Virus record (IMG/VR): IMGVR_UViG_3300036893_000044
Location: 1 to 64,000 of that record
Length of the DNA stretch: 64,000 nt
DNA from: a virus
Direction: 5' to 3' (one strand)
The translations under genes and the position numbers were made by a program. Under the pieces are notes generated by a model. It saw nothing but the letters and a program-made list of their open reading frames with translations. It made no database searches and was not told where the DNA came from. Of the stretch, positions 42,856 to 51,183 are shown in pieces (positions within the stretch are counted from its first letter, which is position 1; each line of letters opens with the position of its first letter).

Positions 42856-42897
42856 ATTTCCCTCCCGCAAACCCCTTCCGTTCCCAGACTTTCCCGC

Positions 42898-42903
42898 TAT
42901 AAT
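42898..42903 (+). promoter_or_regulatory. Consensus -10 hexamer TATAAT
   Basis: TATAAT 17 bases upstream of a TAGGAG ribbosome-binding site region leading to ATG 42926. No good -35 at 16-18 bases, so an activator or the phage sigma factor may be needed. Confidence 0.4.
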
Positions 42904-42925
42904 CCCCGCGTAGGAGTTCTGCGCC

Positions 42926-43616
42926 ATGGGCAAGTCGTCGGGGTTGAGTCCTCAAGTCGAATCGTCAATCCAAGCCAACGATACGGCGCTTACTCAAATT
43001 GCGCAGCAAAGCGCAAATCAAAGCTCTCAGCTTTTTCAGGAGTCGAATCCGGGGTTCCAAACTGCCGAGTCACAGTATCAAACTTTGGCAAGCGGAAACC
43101 CGTATGCCATAGCTAAGGCTGTGGCACCTCAAGTACAGCAAATCGCTCAATCTACTGCTGGCGCAAAAGCGAACATCATGAATAACGCACCTTCAGGTGG
43201 TGAGAAGAATCTCGCTCTGGAGCAGGCGGATGTTTCGCAGGGTGCAGAAGTGGGGAAGGTGTCGTCTGGCGCGGTCTCGGGTGCGTACAACGCGCTCGCG
43301 TCTCTTGCCGGGCAAGGAACCGGCGAAAGCATAGGTGCTGCCGGTACCGGCATTTCCGGCTTCAACTCCGCCAATCAAGGCCTCGGTCAACTCGGCAACC
43401 TCCAAATCCAGCAGAAAGGCGCGCAACTCGGTGCCCTGACCTCCCTCGGCGGCGATGCAGCTACCTTGGGAGCAGGGTTTCTTTGACCCGTCTAAAGCTC
43501 AATCTGGCGGAGTAGACTCGGCTTCGTGGGCCAGCCTCATGCAGAACGGCGCGGTCCAGCCCGCGCAAATCGATTCAAGCAGTTTCTACACCCCAGACGC
43601 TTCATTGAGTTTGTAA
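42926..43616 (+). CDS. Virion-region protein with a release-factor-2-like +1 frameshift
   Basis: The zero frame gives 186 aa (42926-43486), Ala/Gln/Gly-rich and helical (QVQQIAQSTAGAKANIM, LQIQQKGAQLGALTSL), like ejection or tail-tip proteins. It ends CTT-TGA-C at 43481-43487 with AGGG three bases before the CTT. Reading +1 continues for 43 residues (DPSKAQSGGVDSASW ... SFYTPDASLSL) to TAA 43614-43616, giving 229 aa of consistent composition. Shifted and unshifted forms may both be made. A simple indel is the alternative. Confidence 0.65.
43474..43487 (+). other. Putative programmed +1 frameshift site
   Basis: AGGG (43474-43477), TTT spacer (43478-43480), CTT (43481-43483), TGA (43484-43486), C (43487). 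In bacterial prfB the order is AGGGGG, three bases, CTT, TGA, C: the Shine-Dalgarno-like element pushes the ribosome +1 on CTT while TGA-C is read slowly. Order and three-base spacing are the same here. Confidence 0.65.
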
Positions 43617-43649
43617 AGGTATGACCCAAAGGACGAGTAGAGGAGGAGC

Positions 43650-44021
43650 ATGGCAATGGATAGAAGAGAATTTTGCGGTGCTGTATTGGTAACAGCAACA
43701 ATGCAGGCGATTGCGTCTAACGGATTAGCGGAGCAACGCAGAATCGTAGGCAGATATATTCTGCAAACTGTCAATTTTCAATGCGTGTGCTTTGGGCGCA
43801 ACGATGGGTATCGAGCAGAATATCCTGGATGTAAAAATTACGATCATGAAAATTATTCACTGTACGAGAGGGCGTTTCTTGAGTCGGAATTACCGAGAGG
43901 ACAACAGGCGAAGCATTGGAGTTTTGAAGATTTTGCGAAAACAGCTTTCGAAGAACAACAGTTCTACCGGGATCACTGCCCCGACTATCCCCATGAAGTG
44001 CATAGCCTAGAGGCGAGATAA
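43650..44021 (+). CDS. Hypothetical protein with Tat-like signal
   Basis: 123 aa, AGGAGGAG just before the ATG. The start MAMDRREFCGAVLVTATMQA has R-R-x-F and a short hydrophobic stretch, like the signal of the gene at 28505. The rest is polar with three cysteines and an acidic helical C-terminus. Export is plausible but not proven. Confidence 0.55.
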   Translation: MAMDRREFCGAVLVTATMQAIASNGLAEQRRIVGRYILQTVNFQCVCFGRNDGYRAEYPGCKNYDHENYSLYERAFLESELPRGQQAKHWSFEDFAKTAFEEQQFYRDHCPDYPHEVHSLEAR

Positions 44022-44038
44022 AAGGTAGCAGGTAGCCG

Positions 44039-46117
44039 ATGTCCGCAGCCCAGCAATACGATCCCACGAGTCCGACGCCGTACCAGGCACCCGTGCTGCC
44101 GGATCCTACTCCTGCGCAGCCGTCTCCCTTGCCAACTCAAGGGCCGGAAATCAACGGCGCGGTCAAGAAGTCGGGAGCCATCGCCACAGTTGCAGACGGC
44201 ATTCTCCGCGGCTTCATGCAGGGCCGGGCTTACCATCAAGCCTCGCAGGTGATGAAGCTCAAGAAGAAGACGGATGACCTGCAGAACAGCTACAACCAGG
44301 ATGCGGTGAGGCTCTACCAGTTGCATGCGGCCGGCGTCCCCGAAGACAGCCAAGAATACAAGTCGGCGAAGTCCTCAGTGGATGGTTCATGGGGCGCGCT
44401 GATGGATTTCTATAAGGGGCACATCACACCGGACGACGGCAAGAAGAAGTCGAAGGCGAAGAAAGTTGAAGGTGGAATTGTCGGCGCTCTAACCGGAGGC
44501 GACCCGATGGCGCAGTCTGCAGCGTGGTTCCAGGTCGCGCAAAAGATGGGTCCGCCTGTCTACGGCCAGATTGCCATGCTGAATACGCCGGAGGCGAAGG
44601 CCAAGAGAGAAGCAGGCCAGATTAATGCGCAGACAGGTGTTGCCGCGGCGAAGGCAGATGCAACGGGGGTTCAGGCGCAAGATGTCAAGAACGAGAACGA
44701 TTTGACGGTTGAGGAGGCTGTCAGGGAGCGCGACAAGCTGCTGCTAAAAAGGCAGAACGAACCGGCATCAGCGCAAGTCGAGGAAAAGCCAGAGGATTCG
44801 TTCAAGCGTAATAAGCAGTGGGCGAAGCCGGGAGCAGCGCCGTTCATTACCAAATTGTCGCCAGATCAGGAGAAAGAGTTTCAGGATTGGGCAGCGAAGA
44901 ATCCTGACATGGTCAAGGGTGAACTCGACACCAAAACGCCTGATTATGACGTTCGCGGTCGGTGGCTGGCAGAAAAAAATGGCGATCCCGATGCGAAACT
45001 GACCCGCAGTGCGTTCGACGGTAAACTCCATGCTTCCGACAAGTGGAAGACTCCGTTCAATCGGACATTCAGCGCCGAATCGATCTATGCTGCGCCTGGC
45101 GCTCCAAAGTGGGACGGAAATGTCCTGAAAGATAAAGACGGCAATGTGATTGCCGACGAGACGCCTGGCAAGCGCACCCAGGGCGAGCCGGATTGGGATG
45201 CCAGCGACTATAGGGAACATGGTTTGCCGGTGCCGGCTGATGTGCAGCGGCTCGAAACTTTGAATAAGGTATTGGCTGCCCACGGCAAAGCCGGCGATGA
45301 AGTGAAGATCGCCCGCGACAGCATTGCTCGGCGGATTCAGGAAGACCCCAACTATGTGCCAACGCCGGCGGAGATGGCTGTCTTGGGACGCAATGTACCG
45401 GCGGCGAAGACCGCCAAGGCGACCTGGAGAGGCAATTCCCTTGTGGATGTGGTCGATTCCACAGGCAAGGCGTGGACGCCGGAGCAATTGGAAGATGGCG
45501 AGGGCAGTGAAGAGGCTCAGACGCTCTACAAGTCGGCGCTGAAGGTGCAGGATGATGAGCGCAAGACGGCAAGGGATAAGTCGCAACAGTGGTACTCTCA
45601 CGCTAACTATTCAGACACCCTCCAAACTCGCCGGGCTATCCGCGCCCTCGGGCTGAAAGCCAGCGCCGCCGACATCAGGGAGTGGTCGAAGCGCGAAGAC
45701 GCGGCTAATTCTGCCGAGGAAATCTATCAGGAAGCGGCGGCCGTAAAAGTCCCGACGACGACCAGCGACCAGAAGTTGCTGATTCAGTGGGTTCGTTCCA
45801 ACAACCCAGCATCGTCGCGTTTGCCGGATTCCGAAATCAAGCGCGGTTTGGCGGCAGGCGATTACACGACGCGAGCGAAGAACGCATGGGATCTGGCGGT
45901 CAACGGAACATTGACGCCAGAGATTCACAAGGATTTCCTTGGCGATATCCGCAACGCGGCGCAGTCTAATCGGGAAGAGGCCGACAAACTCAAAGAGGAC
46001 TACGGGTTGGATGACGATACGCTCAAGGCGATCGCGCAATCGGCGAATAGTGGTGCTGGTAAGCCGGGTGGAAAGCCGACCGGCGGCAGTAAGGCTGTCC
46101 CTAAAGGGTGGGAGTAG
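44039..46117 (+). CDS. Internal virion (ejection) protein
   Basis: 692 aa, Pro-rich N-terminus, then long Lys/Ala/Glu-rich helices (QVMKLKKKTDDLQNSYNQDA), a beta-containing middle and an Ala/Gly-rich end. Together with the next gene it has the size and position of podovirus ejection proteins, which leave the capsid first and form a conduit across the envelope. No enzymatic motif seen. Its stop and the next ATG are adjacent. Confidence 0.55.
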   Translation: MSAAQQYDPTSPTPYQAPVLPDPTPAQPSPLPTQGPEINGAVKKSGAIATVADGILRGFMQGRAYHQASQVMKLKKKTDDLQNSYNQDAVRLYQLHAAGVPEDSQEYKSAKSSVDGSWGALMDFYKGHITPDDGKKKSKAKKVEGGIVGALTGGDPMAQSAAWFQVAQKMGPPVYGQIAMLNTPEAKAKREAGQINAQTGVAAAKADATGVQAQDVKNENDLTVEEAVRERDKLLLKRQNEPASAQVEEKPEDSFKRNKQWAKPGAAPFITKLSPDQEKEFQDWAAKNPDMVKGELDTKTPDYDVRGRWLAEKNGDPDAKLTRSAFDGKLHASDKWKTPFNRTFSAESIYAAPGAPKWDGNVLKDKDGNVIADETPGKRTQGEPDWDASDYREHGLPVPADVQRLETLNKVLAAHGKAGDEVKIARDSIARRIQEDPNYVPTPAEMAVLGRNVPAAKTAKATWRGNSLVDVVDSTGKAWTPEQLEDGEGSEEAQTLYKSALKVQDDERKTARDKSQQWYSHANYSDTLQTRRAIRALGLKASAADIREWSKREDAANSAEEIYQEAAAVKVPTTTSDQKLLIQWVRSNNPASSRLPDSEIKRGLAAGDYTTRAKNAWDLAVNGTLTPEIHKDFLGDIRNAAQSNREEADKLKEDYGLDDDTLKAIAQSANSGAGKPGGKPTGGSKAVPKGWE

Positions 46118-49100
46118 ATGGCGGTTGCCGAAGCCCAAACCGATGACCGCTGGAATCCAGTAGCGGATGTGCGCAAGAAGTACCCCGGCCTGAAGGATTG
46201 GTCGGATGACCGCATCCTCAAGAACATGGAAGACCCGACGAAGTTCAAGTCGGCATTTCCTGAATACTCACACCTTTCCGATGATGCGATTAAGCGTAAT
46301 GTGGGGAAACTGCGCAAAAAGGAAGAGCCAGTGGTTGCGCCCGCCACGTCTGCGACTCCACATGGATTATCAGAAAAGGAACTGACAACTAATACGCCGG
46401 ACGAGCAAGGCCACTATCGCGGCCTCTATGAGATGACGGCCCCCTCCGGGGAAAAGAAAAGTATTCCCTATAACAATGTCAATACCGCTATCAAGCAGGG
46501 GTACAAACTTACGGAAACTAGTCAAAAGACATATCTACACGACTACTCTTCTGATCCGAATGTTATTAAAGATGCGACAAAAACAGCAGAGAAGAATGCT
46601 GACGAAGTGAAGCTCGTGGTTGGCGCCACGAAAGAACTTGGAGATCTAAGCGGAGGCGCGCTGCATCTTGCCGTTCATTTTGGCGAAGGCGAGCAATCTC
46701 CGCACGACATTTTTGCCTACAAGAAATTACACCCGCATGCGACAGACGAGGAAGCCGAGGATGCAGTCCAAAAAGGTTACCGTGCTCTTAAGTCTGAATT
46801 AGAAACAAAGACAGAGGAGTGGGCGGATTCGACGGCAAAAAAACTCCAGAGCGGCGGGAGTCCAGAGGGTATTTGGGAGAACATCGGCTCACTTGGAACC
46901 CAGGTGGGCGAGATCGCCATTCCAGAAGGCTGGTTAGGTAAATTGGCGGAGGGATCCAAGGTAGCGGAAACAGTTCGGGCATCAACCAAGATGCGTGAGA
47001 TCAGCGAATTTCTGGGTAAATATCCGCGCATCAAGGCGCTGGTTTCGTTCGGTGCAAAGACCGCTGGGGCTGGGGCGAAAGGTGCGGCGGAACAAGGAGC
47101 GCAGACCTACGTTGAGACGGGCGGTGACGCGAAGCAGGCGGAAGAGGCCGCAATGATCGGCGGTGGAGTTGGCGCGGTGGCCCATGTTGGCACTGAAGCA
47201 ATTAAAACTGGCGCTGGCATTGCGAAGAAAGCGGTACGCGGCATCGTTGGCACAGGTGAGAGCCAATCAGCGGAAATGGTGCGTGATACGGCAAAGAGCA
47301 ACAAGGCTGAGATTGCGGATGCCGAAAAGAAGACGGCAGACAACCAGGCTAAGTATGAACTAGATGTGCAGGCAACCAAAGATGAGAATGCGAGGTTAGA
47401 GCAGGAGGCGCGTGATAAAACCTCCAAACGTAATGAAAAGGCGGAAGGCCGGCACAAGAGGATATTGACCAAGCAGGAAGAGGAGCACCAAGCCAAAGTA
47501 GACGAGATCGCGGCGCAAAACACCAAGGCTGAGCAAGAGGCCAGCCAGAAGACGGCCGAAGCGCAGCAGACGGCTAAAGATGAGTACGAAAGAACTGTAA
47601 CTGAAAGTAAGGATTTGGAATCGAAGCGCGGGCGATTGGCTCGTCAAGAGATTACGCTTCGCGATCGACTTAGCCGTAGACTTCAGGACATTAAGACGAA
47701 AGCCAAGGCGTACACCGATGGCCAATGGGATGCTATCCGCAAGGCGGTAGGTAAGGCTACGACTCCGATTGAGCCGCTGATTGAGACTGTCGATAGAGCA
47801 AAGAGTAAGTTTGAGGGGTCCAAAGAGAAAGTCCGGGAGTTCGAGGATATTTTGGCGCGCGCCCAGCACGACGGCGCGACAGATGATTTACTTGAGGCGA
47901 CGGCGCGGTCTAATTTCGGCAAGCCGTATATCAAGCTCGAAACAATACAGAAAGCCACAGTGGATCGCGCCGTAAAAGAAGCGGAGGAAAACTACGCCCG
48001 CGCCCGCGGCGAGACGATAGAGAACGCGACCATCGACTATACGCATCTTCGGGGTTATTCGAGTGAACTAGGTAAGTTGCTGCGAACGGACGCGCTCGGA
48101 AGGAATGTCAATAACCTCGATGCTGATGTGATTCACGCCCTTTCCATCGTAAAGAATAAGGTGGATGGAATGGTAGACGAGATGGCGAACGATGCTGGAA
48201 TGGGTGCAAAACTCAAGAAGGCAAAGGCTGATTATCGCACCTATAAGCAGGTATTTTATGAGCCGACCGGGATGAGTAAGTCGGGATCTCCGGTAGCTCA
48301 GGGATTGGGTGCGGTGGAAGCCTTTAATTCCACGCAGCCGTTTCTCAGTGATCAGCCGGAAGTTGCGAGCCGTATGCGTCAAATGCTGGTTGGTCGTGAG
48401 TCTGGACCGTATTACGACCCGAATGCGGGTAAACTCTTAGATCAATTGCGCGCCGTTGCCGATGAACGTAAGTCACTTCCGAAGCCGGGGAAGACTCCGG
48501 AGTACGCCGAACCGAAGCCGGTTGAGGCGAAGACCAAAGAGCCGCCAAAGCCGCCAAAGCCGCCGGAGTATATTCCACCAGAACCCGTGGAACCAAAGCT
48601 CAAGCCGGAACCGAAGCCGCCGGAACCTACCAAGCCGGAACTCAAAAAACTCTCACCGGAGAAATTACGCGAACAGCGCGAGGAGAACATCTACCAGTTC
48701 GCCAAGAAACTGCAACACTTTGGGCCATATATGGCGACTGGTGCTGTAGGTGGATTTATCGGCGGTCTGTCCTCTCTTGCGACTGGAAACAAGGATATCC
48801 CCAAAGCTATCGAGACTGGTGCTGTCGCTGGATCTGCGCTACTGTTAGCCCCATACGCCATTCGGACGCTGCTTGAAAAGCCTTGGGTAATCGAAAAATT
48901 GACGAAGCCAACATTGCAAGACTTGAAGCAGTTAGAGAAACTGCCGCGCGATCAGCGTGAGGGAGTTGAGGTTGCACTTGCGCAACTGTCAAAAGAGGCG
49001 GAGAAGCGCGGCATCATCAAAAAACCTAGTCGGTGGATGGTTGTGCTTGCCAGCGAAGGAGCAAAGAAACTCGCGCAAGGCGAAGAGAGCAAGCCAACGC

Positions 49101-49129
49101 CTGGCGAAGACGAGGAGCAAAAGAAATGA
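46118..49129 (+). CDS. Large coiled-coil internal virion protein
   Basis: 1003 aa. N-terminal domain, then hydrophobic and Ala-rich segments at about 240-380 (possible membrane-active part), a long coiled coil at about 385-560 rich in Lys/Glu/Gln, and a Pro-rich linker with repeated PKPPE-type units (about 790-850). Near the end is a hydrophobic hairpin (ATGAVGGFIGGLSSLA and VAGSALLLAPYAI). This plan fits an ejection protein that inserts into the host membrane. Confidence 0.6.
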   Translation: MAVAEAQTDDRWNPVADVRKKYPGLKDWSDDRILKNMEDPTKFKSAFPEYSHLSDDAIKRNVGKLRKKEEPVVAPATSATPHGLSEKELTTNTPDEQGHYRGLYEMTAPSGEKKSIPYNNVNTAIKQGYKLTETSQKTYLHDYSSDPNVIKDATKTAEKNADEVKLVVGATKELGDLSGGALHLAVHFGEGEQSPHDIFAYKKLHPHATDEEAEDAVQKGYRALKSELETKTEEWADSTAKKLQSGGSPEGIWENIGSLGTQVGEIAIPEGWLGKLAEGSKVAETVRASTKMREISEFLGKYPRIKALVSFGAKTAGAGAKGAAEQGAQTYVETGGDAKQAEEAAMIGGGVGAVAHVGTEAIKTGAGIAKKAVRGIVGTGESQSAEMVRDTAKSNKAEIADAEKKTADNQAKYELDVQATKDENARLEQEARDKTSKRNEKAEGRHKRILTKQEEEHQAKVDEIAAQNTKAEQEASQKTAEAQQTAKDEYERTVTESKDLESKRGRLARQEITLRDRLSRRLQDIKTKAKAYTDGQWDAIRKAVGKATTPIEPLIETVDRAKSKFEGSKEKVREFEDILARAQHDGATDDLLEATARSNFGKPYIKLETIQKATVDRAVKEAEENYARARGETIENATIDYTHLRGYSSELGKLLRTDALGRNVNNLDADVIHALSIVKNKVDGMVDEMANDAGMGAKLKKAKADYRTYKQVFYEPTGMSKSGSPVAQGLGAVEAFNSTQPFLSDQPEVASRMRQMLVGRESGPYYDPNAGKLLDQLRAVADERKSLPKPGKTPEYAEPKPVEAKTKEPPKPPKPPEYIPPEPVEPKLKPEPKPPEPTKPELKKLSPEKLREQREENIYQFAKKLQHFGPYMATGAVGGFIGGLSSLATGNKDIPKAIETGAVAGSALLLAPYAIRTLLEKPWVIEKLTKPTLQDLKQLEKLPRDQREGVEVALAQLSKEAEKRGIIKKPSRWMVVLASEGAKKLAQGEESKPTPGEDEEQKK

Positions 49130-49317
49130 TTGAGATTGATGACGGTTTTTTTGTTCAGGCCGAAGAAGTGGCGGCGGTCAAGTCGGCTGGCAACGGCAAG
49201 AGCATCTTGTACCTCAAAGGCCAATCCGCGCTCGAAGGATTTGTGATCGAGGGCGAAGCGGTGGATGTTGCCGAAAGGGTCGATGAGGAGTTAGAGGACT
49301 ACGAAGAAGAGGATTGA
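49126..49317 (+). CDS. Small acidic protein
   Basis: 63 aa from ATG 49126 (ATGA overlap). A compact beta part followed by a run of Asp/Glu. Last gene of the virion operon, 50 bases before its terminator. Confidence 0.55.
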   Translation: MIEIDDGFFVQAEEVAAVKSAGNGKSILYLKGQSALEGFVIEGEAVDVAERVDEELEDYEEED

Positions 49318-49367
49318 AGAGATGCGGCATGCGCCCTGATTCGCCGCAGGGCCGCCGCAACCCCGGA

Positions 49368-49399
49368 ACACTCATAGCCTCGTCTCTATGGGTGTTTTT
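49368..49399 (+). terminator. Rho-independent terminator of the virion operon
   Basis: ACACTCATAG (49368-49377) pairs with CTATGGGTGT (49386-49395): ten pairs with one G-U, loop of eight, then TTTT and, after GGGG, TTTTT. Good match to an intrinsic terminator. Confidence 0.75.
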
Positions 49400-49412
49400 G
49401 GGGTTTTTCCAA

Positions 49413-49441
49413 TTGTTCCACGTGTGTTTGAGTGGTACAAT
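49413..49441 (+). promoter_or_regulatory. Promoter after the terminator
   Basis: TTGTTC (49413-49418), 17-base spacer, TACAAT (49436-49441); the ATG at 49447 follows after only five bases, so the mRNA would be leaderless. Confidence 0.55.
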
Positions 49442-49446
49442 TTGGC

Positions 49447-49782
49447 ATGGCGAAAACCTGCTCTCTCTGCTCCAATCCACGCCGGTCGTCGGGTCGCTAC
49501 TGTAAAGTGCATCATGCCGCCGCGATGCGCAGTTTCCGCAAAACCCATACCTTGACGGTCGATCAGCGCAAGAAGATGAACTGCCGATCCTACGCCAACG
49601 AGTACCAGCGCCGCGGGAAACTCAAGAAGAAGCCATGTGAGGCTTGCGGGAGCGACAAGGCAGAGAAACACCACGACAATTACGACAAGCCTCTCGAGGT
49701 CACTTGGCTGTGTCGAGAGTGCCATTTGAAGAAGCATAGAGAGGCGCAAGCGGCTGTCAAACAAGAAAAGGTGGCAGCATAG
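49447..49782 (+). CDS. Small HNH/zinc-finger protein, leaderless
   Basis: 111 aa. The first zinc pair (CSLC, then C-x2-H-H) and the second (CEACG ... KHHDNYDKPLEVTWLCREC then HLKKH) form the ββα-metal core seen in small phage HNH proteins. It may be an HNH nuclease linked to packaging or a free zinc protein. No ribosome-binding site; see the promoter at 49413. Confidence 0.65.
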   Translation: MAKTCSLCSNPRRSSGRYCKVHHAAAMRSFRKTHTLTVDQRKKMNCRSYANEYQRRGKLKKKPCEACGSDKAEKHHDNYDKPLEVTWLCRECHLKKHREAQAAVKQEKVAA

Positions 49783-50243
49783 TGGAGCAAACTCTGAAGC
49801 GGATGCGAGACGGCTACTGGCGCATGACGAGCAAGCGGACTCCAATCGAATCCGATTTCGTGTTAGGCATGTTTAACGAATGGGGATCGATATGGGTCTT
49901 TCGCTGCTTCGAGGATTGCGGATATCTGCCCGTCTGCGCCCCGAGCACGACTCAATCTGACGCCATCTATGTGAGCGATTTCTCCTGGTTGCCACGATTC
50001 AATGAAGGGTGTTGGCGGATCGATAAGCCAGAGGAAGAGGAACCGGTAGTCGGAATTCGGCGCGGCTCCACTGATCCAGAGATGCTGGTCTATTTCCAAG
50101 GCAAGTTTTGGGCGAACGACATCGCCGATGGCATCGATGAGCATAGCGAGATCGTTGACTGTATCAAGTGGATTGACTTGCCGACCGCACCTCCTCCACG
50201 CACCAAAAGAGCGAAGAAACTGGCAATGCGTCACGTCAACTGA
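49782..50243 (+). CDS. Hypothetical protein
   Basis: 153 aa, GTG overlapping the previous stop (TAGTG). Aromatic and acidic, alpha/beta pattern (EWGSIWVFRCFEDCGYLPVC) with a basic C-terminus (KRAKKLAMRHVN). No family recognised. Confidence 0.5.
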   Translation: MEQTLKRMRDGYWRMTSKRTPIESDFVLGMFNEWGSIWVFRCFEDCGYLPVCAPSTTQSDAIYVSDFSWLPRFNEGCWRIDKPEEEEPVVGIRRGSTDPEMLVYFQGKFWANDIADGIDEHSEIVDCIKWIDLPTAPPPRTKRAKKLAMRHVN

Positions 50244-50403
50244 TTACACCGGCCACCATAAGCAGACCCCGGAAGAGCGCAGGACGAAGATCGCCGAGCA
50301 GTTGGCGAATGAGGAAGTGCCGCTGTCGAGGTACGCGGTCACCCCGCACAAAGTCGTCCCTGTCCGTCACGGACGGCATCGGCGAGTTGCAAGCAATATG
50401 TAG
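50208..50403 (+). other. Open segment without a start codon
   Basis: A coding-like stretch (DYTGHHKQTPEERRTKIAEQ then LANEEVPLSRYAVTP) continues in a different frame directly after the previous gene and ends at 50403. No usable start is seen, so it may be a small gene with an unusual start, or the result of a frameshift in the previous gene. Confidence 0.3.
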
Positions 50404-50515
50404 CCGGCGTATGCTTGCCATCAATCAGCCAGTCCCGCCAAACTGCCTCGCTTTACGGCCTACCCTGCTTTACCCCACTTACAAATCTAGTTGACCTGTT
50501 GCCGCTGGCCACATA

Positions 50516-50533
50516 AGTCGGAGGAATCCGACT
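50516..50533 (+). promoter_or_regulatory. Tetraloop hairpin carrying a ribosome-binding-like sequence
   Basis: AGTCGGA-GGAA-TCCGACT: seven perfect pairs with a GNRA loop, 60 bases upstream of the membrane-protein gene. Its sequence is close to the third stem of HNH leader B. Confidence 0.5.
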
Positions 50534-50594
50534 GTGCGGAATTGACCATCGCAGTTGGAGGAAAGGCGCATCTAATGGATTCGGATGGTGCCTC

Positions 50595-50807
50595 ATGCCG
50601 ATGTCCCTGTTCTATATCATCGCCGTTGTGATCATCGCTGGAGTCTGCCTATGGGCGCTTAATGCGTTCCCCGCCATTGACCCCACGATGAAGCAAATCG
50701 CGCGCGTTCTGATCATCCTCTTTGTGGTGATCCTGGTTCTTTATTTCTTGTTCAGCATGGTTGGCGGCGGAATGGGGCTTCACGGCATGGCTGGCCCGTG
50801 TCGTTAA
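50595..50807 (+). CDS. Small two-helix membrane protein
   Basis: 70 aa with transmembrane helices at about 4-25 (LFYIIAVVIIAGVCLWALN) and 37-58 (VLIILFVVILVLYFLFSMVG). It resembles a family of small bacterial inner-membrane proteins of unknown role (Thivi_2564-like, from memory). Could act as a holin, but there is no lysis gene beside it. Confidence 0.6.
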   Translation: MPMSLFYIIAVVIIAGVCLWALNAFPAIDPTMKQIARVLIILFVVILVLYFLFSMVGGGMGLHGMAGPCR

Positions 50808-50824
50808 TTTTCACGAAATACCGT

Positions 50825-50852
50825 TTGCAACCCTGCATCCAAGAGTTATATT
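50825..50852 (+). promoter_or_regulatory. Promoter of a small transcription unit
   Basis: TTGCAA (50825-50830), 16-base spacer, TATATT (50847-50852). With the terminator at 50962 it bounds a unit of about 130 bases. Confidence 0.5.
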
Positions 50853-50859
50853 TGAGGCT

Positions 50860-50973
50860 ATGAGCGTGCCCGATACCAAACTCGCCGCCTTCGCCGGACA
50901 TCACTTCGTTCACGATCGCGCAGACGACCTAAGACAACCCAAAAAGAGAGCAAGTCAGAAGGCCTCAGCTTAA
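50860..50973 (+). CDS. 37-aa basic peptide or small RNA
   Basis: ATG 50860 opens MSVPDTKLAAFAGHHFVHDR and ends in a Lys/Ala/Ser-rich tail; the stop lies inside the terminator stem. The ribosome-binding site (TGAGG) is weak, so the product may be the RNA itself. Confidence 0.4.
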   Translation: MSVPDTKLAAFAGHHFVHDRADDLRQPKKRASQKASA

Positions 50974-50987
50974 CCGCTGGGGCTTTT
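50962..50987 (+). terminator. Rho-independent terminator
   Basis: GCCTCAGC (50962-50969) pairs with GCTGGGGC (50976-50983, one wobble), followed by TTTT. It stands just before the RNA ligase promoter. Confidence 0.65.
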
Positions 50988-50990
50988 CTG

Positions 50991-51019
50991 TTGACGGGAC
51001 GGTTGCAAGCGTGGATACT
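50991..51019 (+). promoter_or_regulatory. Promoter of the RNA ligase operon with TTGCAAGCGT motif
   Basis: TTGACG (50991-50996), 17-base spacer containing GGTTGCAAGCGTG, then GATACT (51014-51019). The motif sits between -35 and -10, where a bound protein would control polymerase. Confidence 0.65.
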
Positions 51020-51025
51020 TATGGC

Positions 51026-51183
51026 TTGAGGGAACTGAAAGGCCGAAAAGCAGTCATTCATGCCAAGAGCGAAGTAGGCCGGGCTGGCATGTCCCTGGTC
51101 CCTCCCAACATACACCCCACGCAAATACGTGACGGCAAGCGGGGTAATCGGGCGAGTCCGACCCGCAATAAGACGAGGAAAGA
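51026..51183 (+). promoter_or_regulatory. Structured 5' leader of the RNA ligase gene
   Basis: About 160 bases without a gene. Inverted repeats: CATGCCA/TGGCATG (51059-51065 and 51085-51091), CACG/CGTG (51118-51121 and 51128-51131), and a nested GCGGG/CCCGC with inner TCGG/CCGA (51139-51166) ending ten bases before the ribosome-binding site. A regulatory leader or small RNA is possible. Confidence 0.45.

Noticed and set aside
51118-51166. tRNA-like T-arm in the ligase leader
   Set aside because: No acceptor stem, no CCA end and no cloverleaf could be built.
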